A stretch of DNA of 64,000 bases, from contig FP929003.1 of NCBI GenBank assembly GCA_000196815.1, positions 3,681,501 through 3,745,500 on the forward strand, given 5' to 3'. A program made the position numbers and the translations under genes. The notes under the pieces are model-generated. The model was not told where the DNA came from and did no database searches. It was given only the letters and a program-made list of their open reading frames with translations. This document shows positions 43,311-53,576 of the stretch, one piece after another. Source of the stretch: Nitrospira defluvii (GTDB lineage: Bacteria; Nitrospirota; Nitrospiria; Nitrospirales; Nitrospiraceae). Positions within the stretch are counted from its first letter, which is position 1; the number at the start of each line of letters is the position of its first letter.

Positions 43311-44186
43311 ATGCGCGCATGCGTCCTGGCCGTCTGTATCCTGTGGATGGCTCTCCCCTTCGGGCTCGAAGCCGTTTCCGCCCAGACGCCCCTGCCCAAG
43401 CCCGACCATATCGTGATCGTGATCGAGGAGAACCATTCGTTCGCCCAGATCATTGACTCACCGTCGGCCCCCTACCTCAACGGACTGGTCCGCAGAGGCG
43501 CGCTGCTGACCAACTCCTACGGCATCACCCATCCCAGTCAACCCAACTATATCGCCCTGTTCGCGGGATCCATCGACGGAGTAGCCGGGAACACGTGCCC
43601 GCTCGCGTTGACGGCCCCGAATCTTCATAGCACCCTGGCGCAAGCCGGTCAGACGTTCATCGGGTACGCCGAAGATTTGCCTGCCGTCGGCGCCACCGAT
43701 TGCGTGGCAGGGGCCTATGCACGCAAACATAACCCATGGGTCAATTGGCAGTCGTCTCCCATCAACACCGTGCTGCCCGCCGACAATCGTCCGTTCACCG
43801 ACTTCCCGGCCGATTTCCACACCCTGCCTACCGTCAGCATGGTCATCCCCAATCAACTGAACGACATGCATAACGGCAAGGATCCCGAACGCATCGAGCG
43901 CGGGGACCACTGGCTCCGGACGAATCTGGAGGCCTATGTGCAATGGGCGGACACCCACAACAGCCTCCTGATCGTCACCTGGGACGAGGACAACGGAAAA
44001 TCAGACAACCATATCCCGACAATTCTGGTGGGACCGATGGTGCGGCAGGGACGGTTCGGCGAACAGGTCGATCATTACGGATTGTTGCGGACGGTCGAGG
44101 ACATGTACGGCGCGAAACCGGTTGGGTTCAGTCGGCAAGCCAGCCCCCTCACCACCATTTGGGCCGTACCTGCCCCCGCGCCCTAG
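43311..44186 (+). CDS. Secreted phosphoesterase (acid phosphatase / phospholipase C family)
   Basis: This 291-residue protein has a signal peptide (VLAVCILWMALPFGLEAVSA) and the PF04185-type core: HIVIVIEENHSFAQII, PSQPNYIALFAG, VTWDEDNGKSDNHIPTILVGP. Metal ligands are spread as E/N, then the D/E and H residues of the last motif. It hydrolyses phosphate esters in the periplasm. A GGAGGGG site precedes the ATG. It may follow the MsbA-like gene in one transcript (16-base gap). It converges on the next ATPase gene with a four-base overlap. Confidence 0.88.
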   Translation: MRACVLAVCILWMALPFGLEAVSAQTPLPKPDHIVIVIEENHSFAQIIDSPSAPYLNGLVRRGALLTNSYGITHPSQPNYIALFAGSIDGVAGNTCPLALTAPNLHSTLAQAGQTFIGYAEDLPAVGATDCVAGAYARKHNPWVNWQSSPINTVLPADNRPFTDFPADFHTLPTVSMVIPNQLNDMHNGKDPERIERGDHWLRTNLEAYVQWADTHNSLLIVTWDEDNGKSDNHIPTILVGPMVRQGRFGEQVDHYGLLRTVEDMYGAKPVGFSRQASPLTTIWAVPAPAP

Positions 44187-46906
44187 CGCGCTTCAGCGAC
44201 AGGTTCCCGCATTCGCCTCCACGCCTTCCACAGTTCCATCACCACGAACGGCAGAACGCCGAGTCCCAACATCAGCTCCCATTCGTCGGCTCGAAGCGGA
44301 ACGACTTTGAAAATCTCCTGCCCCCAGGCGCTCAACAGAATCCCTGCCTGTAACAGGGCAGAAAGCAGCACGGCCCCCACAAGCGCTCGATTGGTCATCA
44401 CTCCGATTTGAAACAAAGAATACCGTTCATGGCGACAACTGAAGGCGTGCAGCAGCTGTACCGACACCAGCGTGGTAAAGGTCATGGTTCGCGCGAAGGG
44501 CACCTCATCGTGCCAGATCGTGAGAGAGATCCCGAAGACGGCCAACGTCACCAATGCCATCACCGTGCCCTGGAGACAGACAGCCAGAAATCGCTCTCGA
44601 TCCAACAGGCGGGCCTGCGGGTCGCGAGGCGGCCGTTTCATCACATCGGGATCTTTCGGATCGACGGCGAGGGCCAGAGCCGGAAATCCGTCGGTGACCA
44701 GATTGATCCAGAGAATGTGAATCGGAAGCAGCGGCAGGGGCCAGCCCAGCAACGTGCTGCCCAACATCACCAACACCTCGCTCAAGTTACACGACAGCAG
44801 ATAATGCACGGCCTTGCGGATATTGTCGTAAATACTACGCCCCTCCTCGACCGCCGCCGCGATTGAGGCGAAGTTGTCGTCGGTGACGACCATGTCCGAC
44901 GCATCTTTCGTGACATCCGTACCGGTCAGGCCCATCGCAATGCCGATATCCGCTTCCCGCACCGCCGGGGCGTCGTTCACCCCGTCGCCGGTCATCGCCA
45001 CCACCGCTCCCTGTGCGCGCCAGGCCTTCACAATGCGCAGTTTGTGCTCAGCCGATACCCGCGCGTATACCGCAATGTCCCGGACCCGCGCGGACAGCTC
45101 GCCATCGGTCAGCCCGTTCAACTCCAGGCCGGACAGCGCCTGCGCCGCGCCGCCCGGGAAGCCCGCCTCACGCGCAATGGCCAAGGCCGTCTCCTTGTGA
45201 TCACCGGTAATCATCACCGTCGCGATACCCGCCGACCGGCAGAGCTCGACGGCCACCTTGGCTTCGGGACGCAAGGGATCTTTCATGGCGGCTAACCCGA
45301 GAAAGACCAACTGCCGCTCAATGGTCTCGGAGTCGTAAGTCGACGGCTCTTGATCGAGGCGCCGCCGGGCAAGGGCGACGACACGAAGGGCTTGCCCGGC
45401 GAACCGCCGGTTGAGAGACAGAATGGACTCTCTCATCGAATCGGTGAGCGGCCGCACCTCTCCCTCGACCGACAGATAGTCGCGACAACGGCCGAGGAGA
45501 ATATCCGGGGCGCCCTTCACATAGGCCACGATGTCTGAGCCCGATCGTCGAACCACCGTCATCATCTTGCGTTCGGAATCGAAAGGAATTTCCCCCGCCA
45601 CCGGATGCGCCCGCTCCAGGTCTTCTTTCCGCCATCCGGCCTTGCCGCCCGCAACGAGTAACGCCCCTTCCGTGGGATCGCCCACCACTTTCCAACTGCC
45701 ATCGACTTCCTTGAGCGTCGCGTCGTTGCACAACAGTGCGCTCAACAGAAGCTGCTGCAAGCCTCCCTCGCGCGGATCCCCTCCGGTGATGGCGCCATCC
45801 GGCCCATAGCCTTCTCCGGTCACCTCATACACCAGTCCATCGAGGGCCAGGCGCGTCACCGTCATTTCGTTCTTCGTCAGGGTCCCGGTCTTGTCCGTGC
45901 AGATCACCGTTGCCGCCCCCAGCGTCTCCACGGCCGGCAATCGCCGGATCAGAGCATGCCGCGTCACCATGCGCATGACGCCGAGTGCCAGGGTCGTCGT
46001 CACGATCGCGGGCAGACCTTCCGGGATGGCCGCGACGGCCAGACTCACGGCCGTAAGAAACATGTCGAAGACCGGTTCGCCTCGCCACAAGCCCAGCACG
46101 AACACGACGACGACGATCCCGAGCGACAGCAGCAGCAGCACATGGCCGAACTGCTCCAACCGCCGCTGGAGCGGGGTCGGCTCGACAGGCACCGACGTCA
46201 TCAACGTGGCGATCCGCCCCAGCTCGGTTCCACGGCCGGTTGCGACGATGAGCGCGCGGCCCTTCCCTCCCGTGACGGTGGTCCCCAGAAACACCATGTT
46301 CCGCCGATCGGCCAGGGGCAGGTCGCTGTCAGGGAGCACCCCGCCTGACTTATCGACCGGCGTGGATTCCCCGGTCAGCGCGGCCTCCTGCGTGCGCAAC
46401 GCCGCGGCCTGAATGAGGCGCGCATCCGCCGGAATGTGATCCCCCGCCTCTACGTCGATGATGTCGCCGGGAACCAATTCCGTGGAAGACAGCGAACGCC
46501 GCGAGCCGCCGCGAATCACCCGCGCATAGGTCACCGCCAGGGTTTTTAATGCCGCCAGCGACTGTTCGGCTCGATACTCTTGAACAAAACCCAGAAATCC
46601 GTTCAGCAGGACGATGGCGAGGATGGCGCCGGTATCGACCCATTCTCCGAGCAGGCCGGACACGATCGCCGCGCCGATCAGCACCCAGACAATCAGGCTG
46701 GTGAACTGCGCTCCCAGAATGGTCCAAGGGGAAGCGGGCGGGGCTTCCGGCAGTTCATTACGGCCGTGCATCGACAGGCGGTGCGCAGCGTCCTCCTCGC
46801 GCAATCCCTCGGCGAGGCTCACGTCAAGAGCCCGCGCAAGCTCATCGGGTGACCGTGCGTACCACCGAGTGTGGATGTTTTGCCCCCGCTCGACCATAAC
46901 CTCCAA
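44183..46906 (-). CDS. P2A-type cation ATPase, calcium-transporter class
   Basis: This 907-residue pump has an N-terminal cation ATPase domain ([22 protein letters not shown]), the actuator motif TGES, and the TM4 ion-site motif [18 protein letters not shown]. The phosphorylation motif [24 protein letters not shown], and TM5-6 NLSEVLV and [12 protein letters not shown] follow. PEGLP and the TM6 pattern are those of SERCA-like calcium pumps of bacteria, though sodium or manganese cannot be excluded. Confidence 0.9.
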   Translation of the reverse strand: MEVMVERGQNIHTRWYARSPDELARALDVSLAEGLREEDAAHRLSMHGRNELPEAPPASPWTILGAQFTSLIVWVLIGAAIVSGLLGEWVDTGAILAIVLLNGFLGFVQEYRAEQSLAALKTLAVTYARVIRGGSRRSLSSTELVPGDIIDVEAGDHIPADARLIQAAALRTQEAALTGESTPVDKSGGVLPDSDLPLADRRNMVFLGTTVTGGKGRALIVATGRGTELGRIATLMTSVPVEPTPLQRRLEQFGHVLLLLSLGIVVVVFVLGLWRGEPVFDMFLTAVSLAVAAIPEGLPAIVTTTLALGVMRMVTRHALIRRLPAVETLGAATVICTDKTGTLTKNEMTVTRLALDGLVYEVTGEGYGPDGAITGGDPREGGLQQLLLSALLCNDATLKEVDGSWKVVGDPTEGALLVAGGKAGWRKEDLERAHPVAGEIPFDSERKMMTVVRRSGSDIVAYVKGAPDILLGRCRDYLSVEGEVRPLTDSMRESILSLNRRFAGQALRVVALARRRLDQEPSTYDSETIERQLVFLGLAAMKDPLRPEAKVAVELCRSAGIATVMITGDHKETALAIAREAGFPGGAAQALSGLELNGLTDGELSARVRDIAVYARVSAEHKLRIVKAWRAQGAVVAMTGDGVNDAPAVREADIGIAMGLTGTDVTKDASDMVVTDDNFASIAAAVEEGRSIYDNIRKAVHYLLSCNLSEVLVMLGSTLLGWPLPLLPIHILWINLVTDGFPALALAVDPKDPDVMKRPPRDPQARLLDRERFLAVCLQGTVMALVTLAVFGISLTIWHDEVPFARTMTFTTLVSVQLLHAFSCRHERYSLFQIGVMTNRALVGAVLLSALLQAGILLSAWGQEIFKVVPLRADEWELMLGLGVLPFVVMELWKAWRRMREPVAEAR

Positions 46907-47202
46907 TCTCCCGGCCTGACCGGTTCTGCTATGGGGTCCTGATCCCCTACGTACCCATCCCGAGCGCGACCGCTATTCAGGTAAGTGCTTCAGCTTCCAG
47001 GCGAAACCGCCGGTTTCTCTCACGTCTACGACGCGGCCCTACAAAAAAAATGTGGCCCTCCCGGTGCCGAAGACTCAATCCTTGCGAAAACACGCCGATA
47101 GAGTATCCACGAAGGACGGAGCATCGGCCCTGGATCGGGCGTCATTCCTGTGGTGGGAACAACCGTCGCTTGAAGCTGTGGATCTGTTAGGATTGGTGGT
47201 AT
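46907..47202. other. Divergent spacer between the cation ATPase and a forward hypothetical gene
   Basis: About 300 bases that must hold the ATPase promoter and the start of the forward gene. A forward frame (47052-47330) overlaps the next gene and lacks a recognisable product, so I leave it out. No RNA gene or hairpin terminator is evident. Confidence 0.35.
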
Positions 47203-47655
47203 ATGACACGTTCTTCCTGGTCGGCTCAGAATCCGATTCCGGACAGTTTGCGCCGCAGCCTCAAAGACCTCCGCCACGGCCTGCTTGGCCTGCACAAGTC
47301 CCTCATCGTCTCCGAACAAGTCACCTATGAACGCATCTACGGGCGCGTCTCCTCGGCGGGGCAACTGCTGCAGCTGGTCATGAACGACCCCTGGTTCGCC
47401 TGGCTTCACCCCTTGTCACACCTCGTCGTCCGCATCGATGTCGTCCTCGAAGATCAAGATGACACGACCCTGGAAGCGGCACAGGACCTCCTGTCGGAAG
47501 CACGTACGATGCTGCGTCCCTCCGAGGAGGGAGATGGTTTTGAACGCAGCTACTACGAAGCGCTGCAACGGACACCCGACGTAGTCCTAGCCCATGCCAG
47601 CGTCAAGAAACTGCTCGGCACTGCTGCCACGGCCGCATCCGCCGCGGCAGCCTAA
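47203..47655 (+). CDS. Conserved-looking hypothetical protein, mostly helical
   Basis: I do not recognise this 150-residue protein. It is predicted helical (LRRSLKDLRHGLLGLHKSLIVSEQVTYERI) with a conserved-looking core (LLQLVMNDPWFAWLHPLSHLVVRIDVVLEDQD). The C-terminus is alanine-rich. There is no signal peptide or membrane segment. It converges on the NTF2-like gene with a ten-base gap. Codon use matches the neighbours, which supports it being real. Confidence 0.65.
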   Translation: MTRSSWSAQNPIPDSLRRSLKDLRHGLLGLHKSLIVSEQVTYERIYGRVSSAGQLLQLVMNDPWFAWLHPLSHLVVRIDVVLEDQDDTTLEAAQDLLSEARTMLRPSEEGDGFERSYYEALQRTPDVVLAHASVKKLLGTAATAASAAAA

Positions 47656-47665
47656 TCACTCCCGC

Positions 47666-48265
47666 TTAGAACAGAGGATGGTGCGGGGACGAGGAAAAAG
47701 GCGCCGAACGCGGCGCATCCCCTCGATTTCCAAGAAACCGCCATCCATTCTTGTCCCGCACCAGATAGTGAACCTCCTGGAACCAACTATCCAGCGTGAT
47801 GCGGGCGCCTGACTGCGCCTCTGTGCCATACAGACCGCCGGTACAGGTCAACTCCACCCGAGGCCCCTCCTCCGTCTGCACCACCTTCATCTCGGAAAAC
47901 AAATGCGTCGAGGATAACGCGCGATAGTGCTCGAACACCTCGCCCCAGATACGTTCCACGTCCGCCACATGTAAGCCGTGATAGTTGTAGCCGGACGCAT
48001 AAAACTGCATCAGCGCGCTGAGATCCTGCCGTTCCAACGCGCGTTCGGCACGATCGAAGGCCGTCAGAATTTCCTGCATCGTCTGATCGGCGCGAATCGC
48101 CTTGGCTCCGGTGATGGTCCGCCCTTCACGCTTCAGCGTCATCTCAGGCAGCACCTGCACGGTAGCATGCGCCGACGGCCCCGCCATCATGAGGCTTCCC
48201 GCCAATACCCAGGCGACTCGCCGCCGTCGCCGAAACTCCGGTAGCCCCGTGGTTCGTTGCTGCAT
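47666..48265 (-). CDS. Secreted NTF2-like protein
   Basis: This 199-residue protein has a signal peptide (RRVAWVLAGSLMMAGPSAHA) and an NTF2/SnoaL-like middle (ILTAFDRAERALERQDLSALMQFYASGYNYHGLHVADVERIWGEVFEHY), then strands ending in WFQEVHYLVRDKNGWRFLGN. Such folds bind small ligands or act as small enzymes, and the function is unknown. The ATG at 48265 gives a clean signal peptide. Confidence 0.7.
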   Translation of the reverse strand: MQQRTTGLPEFRRRRRVAWVLAGSLMMAGPSAHATVQVLPEMTLKREGRTITGAKAIRADQTMQEILTAFDRAERALERQDLSALMQFYASGYNYHGLHVADVERIWGEVFEHYRALSSTHLFSEMKVVQTEEGPRVELTCTGGLYGTEAQSGARITLDSWFQEVHYLVRDKNGWRFLGNRGDAPRSAPFSSSPHHPLF

Positions 48266-48619
48266 CCTTGCTCCTTCCGTTCTGCGGCCGGCATGACCGG
48301 CCCACGATACAAATACATCCTTGCCCCACACAATGCAAAGCCGGTACCTCAACGGCCGTTGAGGGAGACGGGCCCGAGTCCCCAATCACACCCACGCCCG
48401 CGCGACATTCGGTGATCGTGACAGATCTTCCCACCACCGACACCGTCCCCCCTGAAGGCAAATACCCCAGACACACCTCGATACTGTCGCAGGACGCCAC
48501 AATTGATACCGACCACCTCTCCGTAAACCTGCCGGGACGCAAGGCGCCGTGACGCTGGTTTCGCACTTTTTCTTTGGCCGGCGGGGCGTGAACGTTAGAC
48601 TACAGTCACCTCACGACCT
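48266..48619. other. Non-coding stretch before the first dispersed repeat
   Basis: I see no supported gene in about 350 bases. The reverse frames here lack a recognisable product and ribosome-binding sites. The promoter of the NTF2-like gene should lie at the left end. Confidence 0.35.
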
Positions 48620-48813
48620 AGCAGGCTGCGCAAAAAGGCCGTCCAGCAAGGCCGCCACAAGCGAAGAGGCGAATCCTACTGGCACCCTACGGTGAGCCTC
48701 TGAGGTGCACGACGCGCTGAATACCGCGCGTCACGTCTGTGAACGCCGCCGAGATGGTGAGGCGGCCGTGTCTTGCGAGAACGCTGCTGGCGGAATTTTT
48801 TCCGCAGCCTGCT
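48620..48813 (+). repeat. Dispersed MITE-like element, copy 1
   Basis: A 194-base element starts AGCAGGCTGCGCAAAAA and ends with the near inverse (TTTTTTCCGCAGCCTGCT), so it has imperfect terminal inverted repeats. It encodes nothing. Bases 48688-48784 are identical to 50510-50606 in copy 2. Its right end contains the small palindrome GCGGAA-TTTT-TTCCGC at 48790-48805, which could act as a terminator-like hairpin. Confidence 0.8.
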
Positions 48814-48844
48814 GGACTCGAACGAAAGAGGGCAAGGAGATCCC

Positions 48845-49834
48845 ATGCCATCATTCACACAGTCAGTCCTAATCGGCGTGCTCGGCCTGATCCTGTTCGC
48901 ATTCGGGACCGCCATGGCAACGGAGTCACCGCAGCCTGCACCCATCGCCCTCGTGGAACAGCCGTGGGCCGTGAGCCTCGACATGACCGGTTTCCATGTG
49001 CAGATCGACGGGGTCAAACCGGATGGACGGCGATATGTCTTCGCCACCAACAGCGCCGCATCGATGCATCTCTCGGTCACGTTGGAAGCGGTGTCCGGTC
49101 AGGCTACGGAACAAGGTTGTCTTGCCCATCTGGAACGCATCGCGCGGACATCACCGGAACAACCCCGGCAGAACATCACGCGATACGAAATCAGGCAGGT
49201 GCCTGTCCTCGAGTATCTGCTTGCCGAGGGCAATGGCACTCAAATCGACCGCCTCCATCTTTTTGCCTGTGTCCGTAAAGACACCGTCTACGCAGACATC
49301 CACGTTGCTAAAACCGGTTTCACGACCGGAGATGAGTCTCGATTGCGAGAGGTGCTGCAGAGCCTCGACATCGTCCCCGCCCCCCTGGCCGGCAGCCTCG
49401 ATCACTTTCGAGCAGGCAGCGCACCCTACCTTCAAGGGCGCTTCAGACACGCCATTGCGCACTATGAGCAGGCGATCGCGCTGGAACGAGCACACTCGAC
49501 CCTCGATAAGGCCGTCTGGCGCCTGCTCGTCCATAACTTGGGGGTGGCCTACGGCATGACCGGCGACCTCACACGCGCCAAGGCCACGTTGGACTATGGC
49601 CTCTCACAAGATCCTGCCAACTCACTGTTTCATTACCACCTCGCCCGCACCTACGCAGGGATGAACGACCGGGAAAAGGCGATGCAATCCCTCCACGCCG
49701 CCTTCCGCCACGATCGTCAGCGAAAGGGGGGTGACCGCATACCGGATCCCCGACAGGATGTTTCATTCAGGCGATTCATGCTGGATCCAACATTCAGGGA
49801 CTTGGCAGAGTCTCTCATGCAGCCGGCTATTTGA
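48845..49834 (+). CDS. Secreted protein with C-terminal TPR repeats
   Basis: The 329-residue protein has a signal peptide (FTQSVLIGVLGLILFAFGTAMA), a globular domain of about 170 residues, and TPR-like helices near the C-terminus (GRFRHAIAHYEQAIALERAHSTLDKAVWRLLVHNLGVAYGMTGDLTRAKATLDYGL and LFHYHLARTYAGMNDREKAMQSLHAAF). It likely binds a partner in the envelope. The start at 48845 has AAGGAG upstream; the frame further left lies in the repeat element and is not coding. Confidence 0.8.
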   Translation: MPSFTQSVLIGVLGLILFAFGTAMATESPQPAPIALVEQPWAVSLDMTGFHVQIDGVKPDGRRYVFATNSAASMHLSVTLEAVSGQATEQGCLAHLERIARTSPEQPRQNITRYEIRQVPVLEYLLAEGNGTQIDRLHLFACVRKDTVYADIHVAKTGFTTGDESRLREVLQSLDIVPAPLAGSLDHFRAGSAPYLQGRFRHAIAHYEQAIALERAHSTLDKAVWRLLVHNLGVAYGMTGDLTRAKATLDYGLSQDPANSLFHYHLARTYAGMNDREKAMQSLHAAFRHDRQRKGGDRIPDPRQDVSFRRFMLDPTFRDLAESLMQPAI

Positions 49835-49964
49835 ACGGAGGGCCAACAGGCTGATCCCGCATCGGATGGGGTACATGTCTGCCACGCCGTGCTTGTTACA
49901 GGTTTGTTTCGAAAACGCACGGCCTCGATTCCGTCACACAATCGCAGCAGGGAAAGGGCAATCG

Positions 49965-50333
49965 ATGGCGAAACGGAAGAACATACGAGTGGAGATGAAC
50001 CGGCCCATTGAACTTCAAGGGCCTCGCGGAACCAGCCAGGGCGTCGTGCGGGACTTCTCCCCCGGCGGGTGCCGGATCGAACAGCCTGAGGCCAAGGTGC
50101 ATTGCGGAATGCGATTGACGTTGCGCCTCTCACTCCCCGATCGCCGGGAACCGATCGAAATCAAACCCGCCGTCGTCACCTGGACCGGTAAGGATTCGTT
50201 CGGGGTCGAATTCCTGTCGCTCTCTCAAGACATACGGGCCCGTGTGAAAATGGTGTACGATTTGCTCCTGGAGGCACAGTCAAGCGCAGAGAGCGAGCGA
50301 GTCATCTCCCTCCCCTCCGTCTCCTGGACATAA
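49965..50333 (+). CDS. PilZ-domain protein
   Basis: This 122-residue single-domain protein has the cyclic-di-GMP motif pair, KRKNIRVEMNRPIEL (basic RxxxR-type start) and DFSPGGCRI (D/NxSxxG), then the beta strands of PilZ. It would sense c-di-GMP in control of motility, adhesion or polysaccharide. The ATG at 49965 follows GGAAAGG. It lies 130 bases after the TPR gene, and the pair is flanked by two copies of a dispersed repeat. Confidence 0.85.
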   Translation: MAKRKNIRVEMNRPIELQGPRGTSQGVVRDFSPGGCRIEQPEAKVHCGMRLTLRLSLPDRREPIEIKPAVVTWTGKDSFGVEFLSLSQDIRARVKMVYDLLLEAQSSAESERVISLPSVSWT

Positions 50334-50438
50334 CCGCCCAAGAGGTGGCGTGACTGAACACATCCTCGTGGGTTGCGGCAAACTTTGATTTTGCACCATA
50401 CATTGCGATCAGCTCACGGCGTGTGTTGGTATCAGAAT

Positions 50439-50634
50439 AGCTGCACGATGCGCAAACAGACCGTCCGGCAAGGCCACAGCGAGCGAAGCAGCGCATCGTA
50501 CTGGTGCCGTACGGTGAGCCTCTGAGGTGCACGACGCGCTGAATACCGCGCGTCACGTCTGTGAACGCCGCCGAGATGGTGAGGCGGCCGTGTCTTGCGA
50601 GAACGCCGCTGGCAGACTTTTTCCGCATTCTGCT
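50439..50634 (+). repeat. Dispersed MITE-like element, copy 2
   Basis: This 196-base element in the same orientation as copy 1 shares a 97-base identical core (50510-50606) and diverged ends (AGCTGCACGATGCGCAAAC at the left, TTTTTCCGCATTCTGCT at the right). The terminal inverted repeat is weaker than in copy 1. It ends 17 bases before the stop of the downstream antiporter gene. Confidence 0.8.
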
Positions 50635-50650
50635 CGGGGCGCGTCAGGCG

Positions 50651-51667
50651 TCATCGGAACAACAGCCAGAGGCCGAGCAGATACCCGAGGATCATCACCA
50701 GGCTGTCCGGTTCAATGAGCCAGTACCGCTTCTCCACTCGATACACAATTCCCATCAGCCCTACATTCATCATCAGAATGCCCCAGAGGGCGGTCAGCGC
50801 ATGGGTGGAGTCGATCGCGCCGAGTAATGGCCCACCGGCGTATGCCAGATCGGCAAATAAGAAGGCCGCCATGTTGAAGGCATTACTGCCGAAGAGATTG
50901 CCCACTGCAAGATCGAAGGCCCCGAGCCGGACGGCGGCCAGAGACGTGACCAACTCGGGCAACGTCGTCACCACCGCCACGAGCGACGTCCCGACGAAGG
51001 TCGTGCTGACTCCGGATTGATCCGCGATATCCTTGGCTGACTTCGCAAGCAGTGGAGCAGCGATGATCAAGATCGTCGTGGCGGCGACGAATCCGATGGC
51101 GGCACGGCGCAATCCGTCACGCCGGGCTGACTCTCGCGTACCGTCGTCGTGAGCCTCCGCCTCGGCAAGGAGTTGTTGTGCCCGCTGACGCCGCTTCACA
51201 TCTTCCTGCCGAAACACCATCCGCATGCCGAAAACATAGGCCAGAAAAAGCAGAGCGCTTCCCCCTTCGATGGCCGAAGGGCCTGCCGCGTTCCGAAACA
51301 ACACCAGAAACGCGGCGAATCCAGTGAGGAGCATCGCCAGCGCAGCCACGAGCGTATGCTCGAAGGCCGCCTGCTCCCAGACGCGCTTGTCGCGATGGAC
51401 AAGGTCGATGAGGCCAAGGGTGAACATGTTGGCAAGCACCGCGCCGAAGAGATCCCCGGCGGCCAGGTCCGGCGCATCGAGCACACCGGCGCTGACGGTC
51501 GTGAATACCTCGGGCAGCGACGTCGCAGCCGCCATCAACACGACGCCGACCCACAGTCGCCCGATCCCTGTCAGCGCCGCTATCTGATCGCCGCAGCGCG
51601 AGAGTTTCGTCCCCGCCATGACGATCATGGCTCCACTCAGCACGAGAATGGTCCATGACGCGAGCAA
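50651..51667 (-). CDS. Sodium/calcium exchanger-type cation antiporter
   Basis: The 338-residue membrane protein has the two inverted alpha repeats of the cation/Ca exchanger superfamily: AAATSLPEVFTTVSAGVLDAPDLAAGDLFGAVLANMF and AVVTTLPELVTSLAAVRLGAFDLAVGNLFGSNAFNM. The acidic residues of both repeats bind the cation. It would export calcium in exchange for protons or sodium. It stands near a P2A ATPase and MgtA-type genes. Confidence 0.9.
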   Translation of the reverse strand: MLASWTILVLSGAMIVMAGTKLSRCGDQIAALTGIGRLWVGVVLMAAATSLPEVFTTVSAGVLDAPDLAAGDLFGAVLANMFTLGLIDLVHRDKRVWEQAAFEHTLVAALAMLLTGFAAFLVLFRNAAGPSAIEGGSALLFLAYVFGMRMVFRQEDVKRRQRAQQLLAEAEAHDDGTRESARRDGLRRAAIGFVAATTILIIAAPLLAKSAKDIADQSGVSTTFVGTSLVAVVTTLPELVTSLAAVRLGAFDLAVGNLFGSNAFNMAAFLFADLAYAGGPLLGAIDSTHALTALWGILMMNVGLMGIVYRVEKRYWLIEPDSLVMILGYLLGLWLLFR

Positions 51668-51902
51668 TCGTCTCTCCTTACCACGCCCTCAGGTCTATGA
51701 AGCGGGATCCGCAATGGCCGGGAGTGTGCCGACTCCTCCACTCCGGCGTCAAGCCGTCATCCGCGTCGATTCGAGCCGTCGGTTACGAACCCCTTATGCC
51801 TGCAGGCAGGATCGTAACGGCACCACCGGCGGCCATCGGGAAGCGGGCTGCATACGGGCAGGGATTGATCCAATCAGGATAGTCGCATCACAGCTCGCCC
51901 TA

Positions 51903-53417
51903 CTACGAGCGTGTGGGCGAGAGCAATTCGGCCACCTTTTCGATAATGGCCTGGGGGAGAAACGGTTTCTGCAAATAGGCGGCTTGCGCATCGACCCCGT
52001 GCGAGACCAGCATGTCGCCGGAATAACCGGAAATATAGAGCACTTTGATGTTCGGAAACATCGTCCTCGCGCCCTGTGCCAGCACGGCCGCTTTCATTCT
52101 CGGCAGGATCACATCCGTGATCAGGAGGTCGCAGCCCCCTTTTCGCAACTGCAGCATTTGCAGAGCCTCGACGCCGTCGGTGGCCGCCAGCACCTCATAT
52201 CCCTGGTCTCGAAGCACGGCTGAGACGAGACGCCGAATGCCCTCATCGTCTTCCACAAGCAGGATGGTCGCGCAGGCGGCAGGAACCGCGCGAGACGCCG
52301 CCACTGGCTCAGCTTCTCCTGTTTGCGTCAGCACCCGGGGCCACATCACCGTAAACCGAGAGCCGCGTCCCGGCTGGCTGGTCACATCGATATAGCCGCG
52401 GCTTTCCTTCACAATGCCATACACAGTGGCTAACCCCAAGCCGGTGCCTTTGCCGAACTCCTTCGTGCTGAAGAACGGCTCGAAGATATGGGCGAGAGTC
52501 TCAGCGTCGATCCCGCATCCGGTATCCTCCACCACGAGTTTGACGTAGGGACCAGGAACCGCGCCGGGGTGGGCACGCACGTACGCCTCATCCAAATCGG
52601 CATTGCCCGTCTCGATCGTGAGAATCCCGCCTTCGGCCATGGAATCGCGCGCATTGAGGGCCAGATTGAGTAACACCTGCTCGATCTGCACGGGATCGCC
52701 CAACACATGCCCGGCCTTGGAATCGAGCACGATCACCGTCTGAATCTGCTCGCCGATTAAACGACGCAGAATGTCTTCCATGTCGCGAATCAACGTATTG
52801 AGCGGCACATCCCGCTGCTCCAGCACCTGACGCCGGCTGAACGTCAGCAGCTTCTTCGTCAAGGCGGCCGCCCTGCTCCCAGCCTGCCCGATCATTTCCA
52901 CTTCATGATGGCAGGGGTGCGAGCCGAGTTGCTGTGCCACCCGTTGCGCATGGCCGATCACCACCATGAGCAGATTGTTAAAATCGTGCGCGATGCCGGC
53001 CGCCAGCCGCCCGAGTGCCTCCATCTTCTGCGACTGCCGCAGGCTCTGCTCGTCCTGCTTGCGTTTCGTCACATCCACGATCGTTTCTATGACATGTATC
53101 CGTCCATCCGTCGTCGGGGCCTTGGCCCAATGGATCTGGAGACGGCGGCCATCGGGCATGTCCACCTCCTCGGACACCACACCTCCCCGCGCCAACGCCT
53201 CAGGCATGCGGCAAAACTCACAGGGAGCCGCCTTCCCCGCGATTTTCGCATGGCATCTGGAACCGGCCATGTCACCGAATACTTCGCGCGAGGTTCGATT
53301 TTGGAACTGCACGGAATGGTCGGCAGGGTCGATCACATTCACGGTCACCGGCTGTGAATCGAGCAACACCTGCGGATCATACGACGGAGTATTGGAGCGC
53401 GGCGTGGAAACGGCCAT
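51903..53417 (-). CDS. Hybrid sensor histidine kinase with PAS domain and receiver
   Basis: This 504-residue cytoplasmic kinase has an N-terminal PAS-like domain with cysteines in RCHAKIAGKAAPCEFCRMPEA (a zinc- or redox-type motif seen in other PAS kinases). The phospho-acceptor is in LAAGIAHDFNNLL, the ATPase region has VLLNLALNARDSM and GTGLGLATVYG, and the C-terminal receiver has aspartate in LLITDVILPRM. No membrane segment is seen, so it senses a cytoplasmic signal. No response-regulator gene lies beside it. Confidence 0.9.
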   Translation of the reverse strand: MAVSTPRSNTPSYDPQVLLDSQPVTVNVIDPADHSVQFQNRTSREVFGDMAGSRCHAKIAGKAAPCEFCRMPEALARGGVVSEEVDMPDGRRLQIHWAKAPTTDGRIHVIETIVDVTKRKQDEQSLRQSQKMEALGRLAAGIAHDFNNLLMVVIGHAQRVAQQLGSHPCHHEVEMIGQAGSRAAALTKKLLTFSRRQVLEQRDVPLNTLIRDMEDILRRLIGEQIQTVIVLDSKAGHVLGDPVQIEQVLLNLALNARDSMAEGGILTIETGNADLDEAYVRAHPGAVPGPYVKLVVEDTGCGIDAETLAHIFEPFFSTKEFGKGTGLGLATVYGIVKESRGYIDVTSQPGRGSRFTVMWPRVLTQTGEAEPVAASRAVPAACATILLVEDDEGIRRLVSAVLRDQGYEVLAATDGVEALQMLQLRKGGCDLLITDVILPRMKAAVLAQGARTMFPNIKVLYISGYSGDMLVSHGVDAQAAYLQKPFLPQAIIEKVAELLSPTRS

Positions 53418-53576
53418 GACGTCCTCACGAGAATCGGCAGCGGGGAGTACACAGGGTCTGAACTTCTTCCTTTGGTTGTACTACATCACCATGCACAGTC
53501 AAGGAGATGATCGATTACAGGGAGCCGCAACCTGACGGTGCGTCTCACCTCTCTCTCTTCCGACGGCCTCGCCACG

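Noticed and set aside
45891-46412. Forward frames opposite the calcium-type ATPase
   Set aside because: Shadow of a strongly supported P-type ATPase; arginine/proline-rich translation typical of a wrong frame.
48790-48805. GCGGAA-TTTT-TTCCGC as a gene terminator
   Set aside because: It is part of the repeat element and lies before, not after, a coding gene; no T-run follows the stem.
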